Source: Deltaproteobacteria bacterium (GTDB taxonomy: Bacteria; Desulfobacterota; Desulfomonilia; UBA1062). From it: DNA of 64,000 bases. Shown here piece by piece: positions 23,852 through 33,621 of this stretch. Made by a program: the position numbers and the translations under genes. The stretch spans positions 92,302-156,301 of the forward strand of contig JAHDOV010000003.1 in the NCBI GenBank assembly GCA_018434685.1. The letters are read 5' to 3'. Under the pieces are notes generated by a model, which was given only the letters and a program-made list of their open reading frames with translations, did not search any database and was not told the origin of the DNA. How positions within the stretch are numbered: position 1 is the stretch's first letter; every line of letters starts with the position of its first letter.

Positions 23852-26128
23852 ATGACCCGTATCATCATCAGTGAAAAACCGAGCATGGGCCGTGCCATCG
23901 CAGCGGCTCTGGGCATTCAGGGATCGGGGCGCAGCTTCATCCAGGGCTCTGATGTCATCGTCACGTGGTGTGTGGGGCACCTGGTGCAGGCCCTCGGTCC
24001 TGAAGGATACGACCCCGGGCTCAAATCGTGGCGGCTGGATACGGTGCCTTTTTTCCCTGAACCGTTTTGTTACTCGCCCATCGAGGCCACCAGGGATCAA
24101 TACGAGGTGGTGGCAAAACTCATGACCCGTGACGATGTGGTGGATGTCGTGAACGCCACCGACGCGGGTCGCGAAGGCGAGCTCATTTTTGATCTGGTGT
24201 ATCGCTTGTCGGGCTGCACCAAGCCGGTACTAAGGTTCTGGACTTCGAGCCTCACGGATGACGCCATCCGGGAGGCCTATGCCCGGATGAAGCCGGGCGA
24301 GGCTTACAACGGCCTGCGTGATGCGGCGCGCAGCCGGCAGGAGTCGGATTGGCTGGTCGGCATCAACTGCACACGAGCCCAGACGCTTGTCATGCGCCGA
24401 TCAGGAGGAGAAGGGGTTTATTCCATCGGCCGCGTACAGACACCGACTCTGGCGCTCCTTGTAAATCGCGAGCTGGAAATCACGGACTTCGTTCCGAAGG
24501 AGTTCTGGACCTTGTGGGCTACGTTTGACGCCACGGGTGGTACGTACAGAGGCAAGTGGTTCCACAAGGTGGAGGGGAAGGATCAGGATCGGTTCGAGAG
24601 GGAAGAGGACGCAAAGGCCCTCGCGAACAGGCTATCCGGTCTGCCCGGCACCGTTGCATCCGTCACCTCGAAGACGGAAAAGAAAAAGCCCGAGCTCCTG
24701 TACGACCTTACCAATCTCCAGAAAGAGGCGAACAAGCGCTTCGGGTTCACGGCAGAGCACACCCTGGAAGTGGCGCAGGACCTCTATGAATCCAAGCTCA
24801 TCAGCTACCCGCGCACCAATTCCAGGTATTTGACTGAAAGCGACGCGCAGAAGTCCGCGGGTTGGATCAAGGCCATCGCCCAGGGACAGCTTGCTCAGCT
24901 GCAGCCCTTTATCGGGGAGCTTCGGGAGCGCTGGCCCGTGAAGCTCGACAAGCGCTTTGTGAACGACAAGGAGGTGGAAGATCATTCAGCGCTGGTGCCT
25001 ACGGAGAACCCCGCAAAGAATCTCCAGGGTGACCGGCTGAATATCTACGAGCTGATCGCGCGCCGCTTCCTGGCGGCGTACTTTCCCGAACGCATCGAAG
25101 GCAAGACCACCATCATCACGAAGATCGGCAAGGAGACATTCAAGACCGCGGGCACGGTGGTGAAGGAATTGGGATGGTCCGCTGTCGACCCGTCCCATGG
25201 CCGGGAGAAAAAAGAAAAGGCCAAGGTAAAGAGCCCCGACGAGGACGAGACCGGAGAGAACGAGGATACAGGCCTGCTGCCTCCGGTCGTTAAGGAAGAA
25301 GCCGTCGAAACGAAGGAGCTCGTTCCCAAGGCAGGCAAGACCTCGCCCCCCAAGCGCATGACCGAAGGGGATCTGCTGGGCGTTATGCAGAGCGCGGGTA
25401 AAGAACTTGACGATGAGGAGCTCAAGGGCGCCATGAAGGACTGCGGCCTGGGCACACCCGCCACCCGGGCCAACATCATTGAAACGCTGCTGAAGCGCGG
25501 GTTTGTCGAACGCACACGCAATATCCTGCAGCCGACGGCCAAGGGGATCGAGCTGGTCCAATCCATCCGGGCCGAGACCCTGAAAAGCGCCCAGATGACC
25601 GGCGAATGGGAGGCGCGTCTGGAGAGAATCCGCCGGGGCGAGGCCCGGCGGGATGAGTTCATGAGCGGCATCCGGACCTTCGTAACGGAACTGGTAGATC
25701 AGATCAAACAGCATGCACCCCAAGGCGGCCGTCGCATGTTCGGCCCGGTGGTGGGAACCTGCCCGAAGTGTGGATCGAACCTGCATCTGCGGGACTGGCA
25801 AGGTCGTTACTACGTAAAGTGCGCCGCTTCCACAGATCGCGAATGCAAGGTATCCTTTGATTCGAATGCCGAAGGCAAACCCCTGGAGATTTGTCGATTC
25901 TGCCAGGGACCGGTCCGAACCACCCGCAACAATGGAAAGGTCTGCGCTCTATGCAACAAGTGGCAGACAGAAAAAGAAGCAGATCCCCGCACCCCCAAAC
26001 CCATCGCGTGCAAAACCTGCGGGCAGCCCATGGACGTGATCCCGTCGACACGAAAGGGTCAGTGGTTCTACCGGTGCCGGGAGTGCGACACGATCCAGGA
26101 GGCGAAGCCCACCGAACCTTTGGGTTGA
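23852..26128 (+). CDS. topB: DNA topoisomerase III
   Basis: This type IA topoisomerase cuts one strand through a tyrosyl intermediate and resolves replication or recombination intermediates. The Toprim domain is intact (IIISEKPSMGRAIA, DAGREGELIF). The active Tyr is in KLISYPRTNSRYL near residue 318, and VYSIGRVQTPTLALLV is typical. A charged linker (about 450-510) precedes the last core segment. The C-terminus carries cysteine ribbons (CPKC, CRFC/CALC, CKTC/CREC). ATG 23852 begins the conserved start MTRIIISEKPS. No conjugation genes are nearby, so it looks chromosomal. Confidence 0.93.
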   Translation: MTRIIISEKPSMGRAIAAALGIQGSGRSFIQGSDVIVTWCVGHLVQALGPEGYDPGLKSWRLDTVPFFPEPFCYSPIEATRDQYEVVAKLMTRDDVVDVVNATDAGREGELIFDLVYRLSGCTKPVLRFWTSSLTDDAIREAYARMKPGEAYNGLRDAARSRQESDWLVGINCTRAQTLVMRRSGGEGVYSIGRVQTPTLALLVNRELEITDFVPKEFWTLWATFDATGGTYRGKWFHKVEGKDQDRFEREEDAKALANRLSGLPGTVASVTSKTEKKKPELLYDLTNLQKEANKRFGFTAEHTLEVAQDLYESKLISYPRTNSRYLTESDAQKSAGWIKAIAQGQLAQLQPFIGELRERWPVKLDKRFVNDKEVEDHSALVPTENPAKNLQGDRLNIYELIARRFLAAYFPERIEGKTTIITKIGKETFKTAGTVVKELGWSAVDPSHGREKKEKAKVKSPDEDETGENEDTGLLPPVVKEEAVETKELVPKAGKTSPPKRMTEGDLLGVMQSAGKELDDEELKGAMKDCGLGTPATRANIIETLLKRGFVERTRNILQPTAKGIELVQSIRAETLKSAQMTGEWEARLERIRRGEARRDEFMSGIRTFVTELVDQIKQHAPQGGRRMFGPVVGTCPKCGSNLHLRDWQGRYYVKCAASTDRECKVSFDSNAEGKPLEICRFCQGPVRTTRNNGKVCALCNKWQTEKEADPRTPKPIACKTCGQPMDVIPSTRKGQWFYRCRECDTIQEAKPTEPLG

Positions 26129-26253
26129 TGCCGATAGCGCTATGAGAAGTAGAATTGGGGGCACAATCCGGCTTGCAGGAAAACCCTGATCGCACTATAG
26201 ATAAGTGACAGGTGAATCACCATGAGCCGTGAGGCTGGAGGAAAACCATAGTA

Positions 26254-26463
26254 ATGATTGAAGAACGTCTGGTGGAAATAGAAACGAAGATCGCATTTCA
26301 GGAACAGACCATCATGGACCTCAATGATGTGGTTTACGAACAGCAGAAGGAGATCCAGAGGCTCGGCTCGATCTGTGATGCCCTGATGAAAAATATCAAT
26401 AAAATCTCTGAGCTCTCCCCGGAGAGCACTGCTCCGGCACATGAAAGGCCGCCCCACTATTGA
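26254..26463 (+). CDS. slyX: SlyX-family protein
   Basis: The 69-residue coiled-coil protein matches SlyX: EIETKIAFQEQTIMDLNDVVYEQQKEIQRL and the conserved C-terminal PPHY. Its role is unknown; deletion phenotypes in E. coli are mild. The gene stands alone between topB and a convergent cytochrome gene. Confidence 0.9.
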   Translation: MIEERLVEIETKIAFQEQTIMDLNDVVYEQQKEIQRLGSICDALMKNINKISELSPESTAPAHERPPHY

Positions 26464-26666
26464 CAGTAGTGAAACCGGTGTCAGAGCAGGTTTTATGTGC
26501 ATGAAATGTAGAATCCACGTCAACGGCCGTGATACAGTAACCACTCTAAACGATAGGCAGACAGGGGAGATTCATGAATTATTGACATCTAAACACCGAG
26601 CCTTTCAGAACAGCCATGGTGCCCATATCAAATGTCGCAATCTCACGGATGACCCACGGCTTCCAT
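26464..26666. other. Convergent intergenic stretch
   Basis: The 3' ends of slyX and the cytochrome gene meet across this stretch. I see no gene and no strong hairpin. Confidence 0.35.
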
Positions 26667-27125
26667 CTAGGGGGCTACGTCCGCCCGCTGATGGCAGGCC
26701 AGGCACAGAGTATTCGGCCATCCCTCATGGCTGGAGGGCGCAGGCCTTATCGTGCTGTCCACCGTATGACAGGCAACGCAGTTATCCCACCCCTTGCCGC
26801 TATGGGGTGTGAGTGGCACTTTTCGGGCATCTTCACGAGGAAGATCCGCCGATGGGGCCGTTGTGGACTCGACCACGGAAAGGTGGCACTGTGTGCAACT
26901 CTCGTTGCTCCATCCCAAGTGGTTTACAGGATAAGGAAGCGAGCCCCTGATCCCGTGGCAGGAATCGCACTGCTCGAGTCCCTCGACAGCATGGGGAGTG
27001 GGCATCGATTTCTTGATCGAAGCGGACAGCGTTGCGGGAGACTGTATGAGTGCGAATATGCCCGTTACAACAAGAATAAGGAAGCCTACAACGAGTGCCA
27101 GCTGTGTTGAATATAATTCCCTCAT
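26667..27125 (-). CDS. Membrane-anchored tetrahaem c-type cytochrome
   Basis: An uncleaved N-terminal helix (STQLALVVGFLILVVTGIFAL) precedes about 110 exported residues with four CxxCH haem sites: CDSCH, CTQCH, CVACH and CLACH. His residues before each (HAVEG, NHLGW, HSGKGW, HEGW) could be distal ligands, as in NapC/NrfH or cytochrome c7-like modules. The gene begins 21 bases after the flavocytochrome stop on the same strand, so the two very likely form an electron-transfer pair across the membrane. Its terminal partner is unknown. Confidence 0.88.
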   Translation of the reverse strand: MRELYSTQLALVVGFLILVVTGIFALIQSPATLSASIKKSMPTPHAVEGLEQCDSCHGIRGSLPYPVNHLGWSNESCTQCHLSVVESTTAPSADLPREDARKVPLTPHSGKGWDNCVACHTVDSTIRPAPSSHEGWPNTLCLACHQRADVAP

Positions 27126-27146
27126 GTCAATCTCCTGGTAGGTATA

Positions 27147-28463
27147 CTAGACAAAGTTGAAGCTCTCGGAATTTACCCGTTCCATGGGCAAGCCCAGCTT
27201 ATCCAGAGCCTTTTTGACCGCTGTCTGCATGGGCTGCGGTCCGCAGACGTAGTATTCATAATCATACCTGTGTTCCGAAAGGTTGCGTGACAGGACTTCA
27301 GCCGTTATGTACCCCTTTTCTCCCTCCCATCCTTCGGGTGCATCCTCTATGACGTAGACAACCTGCAGGTTGAGACTGGCCTTCATGTTCTCTATTTCCT
27401 CGCGAAAAGTTGCATCCTCCCAGGTCTTAGCGCCATAGAAAAGCGTGACTGGTCGCCGGTCGGATCTGTCGTTCATGGTTCTGAGCATGCTCATGATCGG
27501 GGTAATGCCTACACCTCCCGCAATACACACATAGCCCTGCGACCTCTGCCGGTCTATGCTGAATGTGCCGTACGGGCCGTCGATGTAGGCGCGAGTGCCA
27601 GGCAGTATCCCGCCGATCTGAGAGGTGAAGTCACCCAGTTCCTTGATGGTTATCGCGGGCCGTTCCGGATGCATTGCGCTTGAAGAAAAGGAGAAGGGAT
27701 GCTCCCTTACGGCAAAGGGTGACTTCTCTAAGATCAGCCAGGCAAACTGCCCCGGCCTGAAATTCATGCCGTCATGTCCTTCGGGCGTGAACTCTAATGT
27801 CCATGAATCACCGCGCTCTTTAACCACCTCTCTGACAGTATAAGGCCGCCGGAGCATTAACAGAGGCTTCAGTATGCGGATATAGGCCAGCCCCAGGATC
27901 CATGCCGCCACCATAAAGATCCAGAGCCATCTCTTAAGAGGCTCATGCACATAGTAACTCACCCCCACGATATGAATCGTCGAGAGAGCCACCGCAATAA
28001 CCGATGTGTAACTGTGGATAATACTCCAGTGCTCGTATTTCATGCCAAGATTGAGGCGATACAGGGACGTGACGATAATGACCGCAAAGGCAAGAAGGCT
28101 TAAGAACCCGACATTAATCCACCATGGAGAAGAGAGGGGGTTCAAAAAGACGAGCGTTACCGGGGTGGAGATGAATATAATCACAGGATGGAGCAGAATG
28201 AACAAGAAGGCGATCAGAGAGACGAGACGGTGAAAATGATATACCACATCGATGCCGTAGGGAGAGGTGATACTCTTGAAACGGCCGGTCAGAAAGAACT
28301 GCCATCCCAGCATCGACATGCCGAGAAAACCAAGCCCGACCGAGAATTCCCTCCAGAATCCCCTGCCCGGGGGAGTGTCGCCAATGAGCAGAACAAACAG
28401 GGGTGCAACACTGACAGTGAAATAGATGCCTATCCAGAAAGCTCCATAGAGAAATAACCTCAT
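27147..28463 (-). CDS. Ferric-reductase-type membrane flavocytochrome b
   Basis: The 438-residue protein has six N-terminal membrane helices with paired histidines (FHRLV, LLHPVI, IIHSY, STIHIVG) for two b haems, as in ferric reductase/NADPH oxidase proteins. A cytoplasmic ferredoxin-reductase module follows: the FAD site in REHPFSFSSS and the NAD(P)-binding CIAGGVGITPIMSML and YVCGPQPMQTAV. It should pass electrons from NAD(P)H across the membrane, plausibly to the tetrahaem cytochrome encoded next. Confidence 0.88.
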   Translation of the reverse strand: MRLFLYGAFWIGIYFTVSVAPLFVLLIGDTPPGRGFWREFSVGLGFLGMSMLGWQFFLTGRFKSITSPYGIDVVYHFHRLVSLIAFLFILLHPVIIFISTPVTLVFLNPLSSPWWINVGFLSLLAFAVIIVTSLYRLNLGMKYEHWSIIHSYTSVIAVALSTIHIVGVSYYVHEPLKRWLWIFMVAAWILGLAYIRILKPLLMLRRPYTVREVVKERGDSWTLEFTPEGHDGMNFRPGQFAWLILEKSPFAVREHPFSFSSSAMHPERPAITIKELGDFTSQIGGILPGTRAYIDGPYGTFSIDRQRSQGYVCIAGGVGITPIMSMLRTMNDRSDRRPVTLFYGAKTWEDATFREEIENMKASLNLQVVYVIEDAPEGWEGEKGYITAEVLSRNLSEHRYDYEYYVCGPQPMQTAVKKALDKLGLPMERVNSESFNFV

Positions 28464-28823
28464 AGATGACTCTTCCCCCCAGCTTCAACTCGGTGTGTCT
28501 TGCCGATGGCAAGTTCATCTCATCCAATAATATAGTAGCGGATTTTCCCGTGATGTCAAAAAGATTGTAGACCGTCCTGGAGCACCAGAATAGGTAATGA
28601 GTGTAGCCAATTATAAATAAAAAGACCACAGGAGTGTCTCCTGTGGGCCTGCTGCATATTCTACGGGACACCGCATGGTATGAAGGGGACAGGGGTAGAA
28701 ATACCACTGACCAAGTTGTATTGTATCAAGGGAACGATAGAATAATCATTCCTTACCCTCTGCTGCAGGGGAAAATGTCAGGGATGCTCCCTTGAGCGCT
28801 GAGGATAGAAAGGAGAATGATGG
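28464..28823. other. Divergent intergenic stretch with a minus-strand terminator hairpin
   Basis: This region separates the flavocytochrome operon from the P-type ATPase. Apart from the hairpin at 28616-28648 I see no supported gene. Confidence 0.5.
28616..28648 (-). terminator. Rho-independent terminator-like hairpin, minus strand
   Basis: Read on the minus strand, CCACAGGAG and CTCCTGTGG pair around ACA, followed by a U run (TCTTTTTATTTAT). It lies about 150 bases before the flavocytochrome ATG on the same strand, so it may attenuate that operon or end an unseen small transcript. A nearly identical hairpin precedes the ABC-F gene at 50474-50505. Confidence 0.6.
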
Positions 28824-31577
28824 ATGATGACTGATAAAAAGGCTCACGTAGCGTTGAAGAATCCACACTCTCTGTCGGCTGACGACGTTCTCGAGGGATT
28901 GAACTCCAGCCCGGAGGGTCTTTCTATAAGTGAAGCCGAAAGGCGGCTTGGGGAACATGGCCCGAATCGCCTGCCGGAAGCGAAGAAGGGAGGGCTTTTA
29001 AAACGCTTTTTCAAGCACTTTCACGATCTGCTCATCTACATCCTCGTTGCTGCAGCGGTCATCACAGCCTCGCTCGGCCATTGGATCGATACCGGCGTAA
29101 TCCTCGCCGTGGTCATTGTAAATGCCATGATCGGGTTCATCCAGGAGGGCAAGGCTGAACAGGCTCTCGCGAGCCTCCGGAAGATGCTTTCCCTTCATGC
29201 CCAGGCTCGGCGTGACGGCGAATGGAAGGAAATCGAGGCCGATGAGCTCGTTCCTGGAGACATAGTGCGCTTGCGATCCGGCAATCGCGTACCCGCCGAT
29301 ATGCGGCTCGTTGAAGCCATAAACCTTCGCATCGAGGAGTCGGCACTTACAGGAGAATCCGTACCCGCCCAGAAGAAGCCCGATCTTGTCGCTGCCGAAG
29401 CCGGTGTGGGTGACCGGCACAGCATGGTCTATTCGGGCACGATCGTCGCGGCAGGCAGAGGCGTCGGCGTGGTGACCGCCACCGGCCCGGCCACCGAACT
29501 GGGTCGCATCAACAGGATGATCTCGGAGGTGGAAACACTGGCCACCCCCCTCACCCGGCAGATGAACCGCTTCAGTAAAATTCTCTCGATCGTTATTGTC
29601 GGCTTGGCGGGGGTGATGTGGTTCGTCGGCTGGCTGTTCCACGACTTCAGCATTGCCGAGCTGTTTCTTGCGGCCATAGGATTTGCGGTTGCGGCCATTC
29701 CGGAAGGACTTCCGGCGATTCTCACCATTACGCTCGCCCTTGGCGTTCAGAGCATGGCACTGCGCAATGCAATAACTCGCAGGCTCAATGCTGTCGAGAC
29801 GCTGGGATCCGTCACCACCATCTGCTCCGATAAGACCGGAACCCTCACGCTCAACGAGATGACCGTTCAACAGGTGCTTACGCGGGTCGGGAAGTACGAG
29901 GTAGAAGGAAAGGGCTATGCGCCCGAAGGAAAGATTACCCGGAAAGAAAAAGAAGCCTCTCTAGAAGGGCATGCCGATCTATACGAGCTTGTCGAGATCA
30001 TGGCGGTGTGTAACGACTCGGATGTTGCCCAGGAGGACGGCCAATGGAAAGTCACCGGCGAGCCTACGGAAGGCGCCCTTCGTACCCTTGCGAGAAAGGC
30101 CAGGTTTGATGATAAGAACCATGAAAGGGTAGCCGTGATTCCCTTCGAATCAGAGAATCAGTTCATGGCTACCCTCAACCGTATCCCCGGCGGTGGTGCA
30201 CGGGTGCTGCTCAAGGGAGCACCGGATCGACTCCTGGATCATTGCCGGAAAGAGCGGGGCACGGAAGGTTCCATCCGGGCGCTCGATCGCACCTTCTGGG
30301 AGAAGCAGATTGAAGAGCTCGGCGATAAGGGCCTGCGCCTCCTGGCAGGTGCCATGCGCGAGGTGGATGCGGACAAGAGAGATCTGCAGATTGAGGACCT
30401 GCGACAGGATATGGTCTTCGTCGGCCTCGTGGGCATCATCGACCCGCCTCGGCCCGAAGCCATTGAGGCCATCAAGGCATGTCATAGTGCCGGCATCCGT
30501 GTGAAGATGATCACCGGCGACCACGCAGGCACGGCCAAGGCAATCGGCATGGAGATGGGCATAGGCGGCGGCGAGCTTGCAGTGACCGGGGCCGAAATCG
30601 AAAAGGCCTCCGACGAAGACCTCCGCCGTATTGTTAAGGACATAGATATTTTCGCCAGGACCAGTCCCGAGCACAAACTGCGTCTGGTGAAGGCTCTGCA
30701 GGCCAACGGCCATGTCGTGGCCATGACCGGTGATGGCGTTAACGATGCCCCGGCTCTCAAACGCGCCGATGTGGGTGTGGCGATGGGCATAAAAGGTTCC
30801 GAAGCCACGAAGGAAGCTGCCGACATCGTACTCGCGGACGACAACTTCACATCCATCGAGCGGGCTGTAGAGGAAGGCCGCACCATCTATGACAACCTGC
30901 GCAAAGCAATCCTGTTCATTCTGCCCACCAATGGCTCAGAGGCCCTGGTCATTCTTGCCGCCGTTGTCTTCGGTATGATCCTGCCGCTGACACCTGTGCA
31001 AATCCTGTGGGTCAACATGGTTACCGCCGTAACGCTTGCGCTGGCCCTGGCCTTTGAACCGGCAGAGCCCGGGGTGATGAGCCGCCCGCCCCGTAAGCCG
31101 GGCACGCCAATACTTGGCGGCATATTCCTGTGGCGCATTGGTTTTGTGTCGCTCTTGATCGGCGGTGCAACCATTGGCGTGTTCCTGATCGAAAGACATA
31201 TCGGCCTTCCGCTGGAACTCTCGCGCACCCTGGCTGTGAATACGCTTGTATGCGGTCAGGTATTCTATCTCTTCAACAGCCGCTATCTGCATGAGTCGAG
31301 CCTTTGGGTCAAACGGATCTTCGCCAACCGCATCGTGTGGCCGGCGGTCGGAGTACTGGCCGTGCTGCAGCTGGCGTTTGTCTATGCCCCTTTCATGCAG
31401 CGCTGGTTTGGAACAGCCGGCCTTGAACCGCGCCACTGGATCATTCCGCTGGGTATCGGGGCCACAGTATTTCTGCTGGTCGAAGCGGAGAAGGCAGTGA
31501 CCCGCCGTTTTCTGCTCCCGTCGCCTCAACAGAGCGGGAAGCGGAACGCGGCTATGGTGACAGGCCTTGGTAAATGA
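28824..31577 (+). CDS. P-type cation ATPase (P2 type, Ca2+-ATPase-like)
   Basis: The 917-residue pump has an N-terminal cation-ATPase domain (LGEHGPNRLPEAKKG). The actuator loop is in ALTGESVPA (TGES), the membrane motif in AAIPEGLPAILTITLALGVQ (PEGLP), the phosphorylated Asp in CSDKTGTLTLNEMT, and the hinge in MTGDGVNDAPALKRADVGVAM. The C-terminal region holds the final helices. This pattern fits the SERCA/PMCA-like group exporting Ca2+ or Mn2+; ion choice is inference. AGGAG stands 8 bases before ATG 28824, with an alternative ATG at 28827. Confidence 0.92.
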   Translation: MMTDKKAHVALKNPHSLSADDVLEGLNSSPEGLSISEAERRLGEHGPNRLPEAKKGGLLKRFFKHFHDLLIYILVAAAVITASLGHWIDTGVILAVVIVNAMIGFIQEGKAEQALASLRKMLSLHAQARRDGEWKEIEADELVPGDIVRLRSGNRVPADMRLVEAINLRIEESALTGESVPAQKKPDLVAAEAGVGDRHSMVYSGTIVAAGRGVGVVTATGPATELGRINRMISEVETLATPLTRQMNRFSKILSIVIVGLAGVMWFVGWLFHDFSIAELFLAAIGFAVAAIPEGLPAILTITLALGVQSMALRNAITRRLNAVETLGSVTTICSDKTGTLTLNEMTVQQVLTRVGKYEVEGKGYAPEGKITRKEKEASLEGHADLYELVEIMAVCNDSDVAQEDGQWKVTGEPTEGALRTLARKARFDDKNHERVAVIPFESENQFMATLNRIPGGGARVLLKGAPDRLLDHCRKERGTEGSIRALDRTFWEKQIEELGDKGLRLLAGAMREVDADKRDLQIEDLRQDMVFVGLVGIIDPPRPEAIEAIKACHSAGIRVKMITGDHAGTAKAIGMEMGIGGGELAVTGAEIEKASDEDLRRIVKDIDIFARTSPEHKLRLVKALQANGHVVAMTGDGVNDAPALKRADVGVAMGIKGSEATKEAADIVLADDNFTSIERAVEEGRTIYDNLRKAILFILPTNGSEALVILAAVVFGMILPLTPVQILWVNMVTAVTLALALAFEPAEPGVMSRPPRKPGTPILGGIFLWRIGFVSLLIGGATIGVFLIERHIGLPLELSRTLAVNTLVCGQVFYLFNSRYLHESSLWVKRIFANRIVWPAVGVLAVLQLAFVYAPFMQRWFGTAGLEPRHWIIPLGIGATVFLLVEAEKAVTRRFLLPSPQQSGKRNAAMVTGLGK

Positions 31578-31716
31578 CAATTTCTCGTGGAAAAGTTCAG
31601 CTATCAGATCAGGGCAGAAGCAGTTCCGTACAATTTTCCTGCAGATGATATTGGGGGCATCCGGAATGAAGATCCGCCCGGACAGCCCTGAAGATCATAT
31701 CGGTCTCGCCCCAGGC

Positions 31717-32163
31717 TCAGTCGTAATCCCGGCGGGTGGCCTCGTCAGCCAGGGTCGGCGCTATCCGCGGCTTCCAGGCCGGGGCATTCCATGTCCCGAG
31801 GCGGGTGTGCATGTCCAGATACTTCTGCGGGATGGGGTGGGTGCCCACCACGACCCTGATCCCGTAGCGTGCTTCGAGAAAAGCCCGGAAGGCGTCGATT
31901 CGCGGGCAGGGTGGGTAGCCCACTACCAGGCCTGTGGCCAGGTGAACGACCTCGGCCCCGTTTCTCACCATCTCGTCGGCGGCATACTCAATATTCCCGC
32001 CCGGGCACCCGTCACAGGTGGTGTACCCCACCAGCTCCAGCTCGCCGGTGTAGATGCTGAAGGCCCCTTCCCTGTTCTTCAGTGCGCGCAGGCACTTCCC
32101 GCCGGCACAGCGGCGATAGCGGTCACAGATGATGATGCCGATCTTTGTGGCTGACTTGGTCAT
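31717..32163 (-). CDS. CGGC-domain cysteine-rich protein
   Basis: The 148-residue protein resembles the CGGC domain family: IGIIICDRYRRCAGGKC, TTCDGCPGGN and a C-terminal GTHPIPQKY. The cysteines suggest metal or Fe-S binding, and the family is frequent in anaerobes with no proven role. It stands alone, convergent to the P-type ATPase. Confidence 0.8.
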   Translation of the reverse strand: MTKSATKIGIIICDRYRRCAGGKCLRALKNREGAFSIYTGELELVGYTTCDGCPGGNIEYAADEMVRNGAEVVHLATGLVVGYPPCPRIDAFRAFLEARYGIRVVVGTHPIPQKYLDMHTRLGTWNAPAWKPRIAPTLADEATRRDYD

Positions 32164-32534
32164 CGCATATCCTTTCTTCGATATTTCTGCAGCGACTCTC
32201 GTTATTGCCGGAAAACCGGCGACGGCCTGTCACAGGGGCCGTCCTCGTGTATCCATGAGTATACCGCTTTGGGGATAGCTCTGGAAACACTTTTTTCTCC
32301 GTCCGCGCTCACGTGCCGTCCACTGTCCGGCAGGACCATGGAATCGGGGGAAACAGGGGGTGTCCATGAATTGTTGAGATCTGCTCTGCCGCCTAATATG
32401 CTTGACTATACATTGCCGGAGGTATAAATTTTTACTCTCAGCGCTGTAATTACCTCAAGGATATCAATGTATTAAAACCTGTCTGTATATGGTGCAGCGT
32501 ATGCTGCCAGTTTGATATTGCAAGGGGGTAACAT
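32164..32534. other. Intergenic stretch before the acyl-CoA synthetase pseudogene
   Basis: A short inverted repeat, GACGGCC and GGGCCGTC, occurs at about 32220-32242. Otherwise I see nothing beyond the RBS (AAGGGGGT) of the pseudogene. Confidence 0.4.
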
Positions 32535-33575
32535 ATGAAACATGAGCGCTTCTGGCGACAGTCCTACGATCCCGGCCTGACAGACCTTGACCCAAAAGAA
32601 TGGGAAACGAGTTATGTCGATGCGGTCAAGGAAACGTTTCAAACATATCCAAACAATACGGCCTTTGCCTTCATGGGCGTGGAGATCAGCTTTGCCGAAT
32701 TCAATCGCTATACCAACTGCTTTGCCCACATGCTGATATCTCACGGATTTCAAAAAGGCGACGTGGTGGGGATCAATCTCCCCAATATCCCTGAATACGT
32801 CATTGTCTGACTGGGCACCCTGAGGGCCGGCTGTGTGGTCGCAGGTATATCGCCGCTGCTTTCTACTGAAGAGATGGAATATCAGCTCAAGGATTCAGAC
32901 GCCCGGGGCCTGGTGACTCTGGATGCCATCTTTGCCGGGAGGCTCGTGAGCATTGCTTCCAACCTGCCGGACCTTAAGCTTGTGGTTGCAGCGAGTGTGG
33001 GTGGCTTTCTGCCGGGGATAAAACGATTCCTGGGGGAGCTGTTGAAGAAGATCCCCCGGGGCAGAGTTGTGCCGCTTGAAGGCAAAACAGTCTACCTCTT
33101 CAAAGAGGTCATTGATCCAAAAAGATCCTCATCCCCAATCCCCGGGACACCGACCACATCTGCAGTGAAATTGCCAAGTATAAACCGAACTTCCTGGTGA
33201 ATGTGCCCTCCCTGTACCAGATATTGATAGCCAACCCGAAATTCAAGACCCTCGATCTCTCAAACCTTGAAGGTGGAGGATGTATTGATCGCGCACCCGG
33301 CAATTGAAAGCATCGCCCTGGTCGGTCTGCCTAATCCTGATCGGCCGGGTTCCGAACTGCTGAAGGCCTTCATGACCATAACCCCGGGATACGATCATGG
33401 AGGAGATGAGGATGCACTGAAGGCCGATATTCTCAAAATGGCCACGGAGAAACTCGTCCCTTACGAGGTGCCGAAGATGATCGAAATCCGCAACGAACTC
33501 CCGCTCACGAGTGTGGGAAAGATTGACAAGAAGGCCCTCCGGGCGGAGGTGCAGCAGGTAGAGCCGGGGTTGTAA
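32535..33575 (+). pseudogene. Decayed AMP-forming long-chain acyl-CoA synthetase
   Basis: The reading frame starts normally (SYVDAVKETFQTYPNNTAFAFMG) but meets an in-frame TGA at 32808. The next codons resume the family pattern in the same frame (LGTLRAGCVVAGISPLL). After about 33115 the homology moves to another frame (DTDHICSEIAKYKPNFLV), so about 120 residues with the AMP-binding P-loop are missing. A second jump at about 33265 removes another 130 or so and leads into the C-terminal part KVEDVLIAHPAIES and SVGKIDKKALR. An intact enzyme would be about 550 aa. It cannot make a working product; three independent lesions indicate old decay. Confidence 0.88.
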
Positions 33576-33579
33576 AAAC

Positions 33580-33615
33580 GGGGTCTGGCCAGGATAACAC
33601 TCTGTAATCCTGCGG
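33580..33615. repeat. Dispersed GGGGTC-type repeat, partial copy C
   Basis: GGGGTCTGGCCAGGATAA and TCTGTAATCCTG match the left end of copy A at 18079. It lies directly after the acyl-CoA synthetase pseudogene. Confidence 0.55.
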
Positions 33616-33621
33616 TTTTTA

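Noticed and set aside
23852-26128. Topoisomerase III as a marker of an integrative conjugative element
   Set aside because: No relaxase, type IV secretion, integrase or attachment repeats were seen around it.
32808-32810. In-frame TGA in the acyl-CoA synthetase read as selenocysteine
   Set aside because: The family has no Cys or Sec at this place, and the gene has two further frame-breaking deletions downstream, so a nonsense mutation in a pseudogene is the simple reading.
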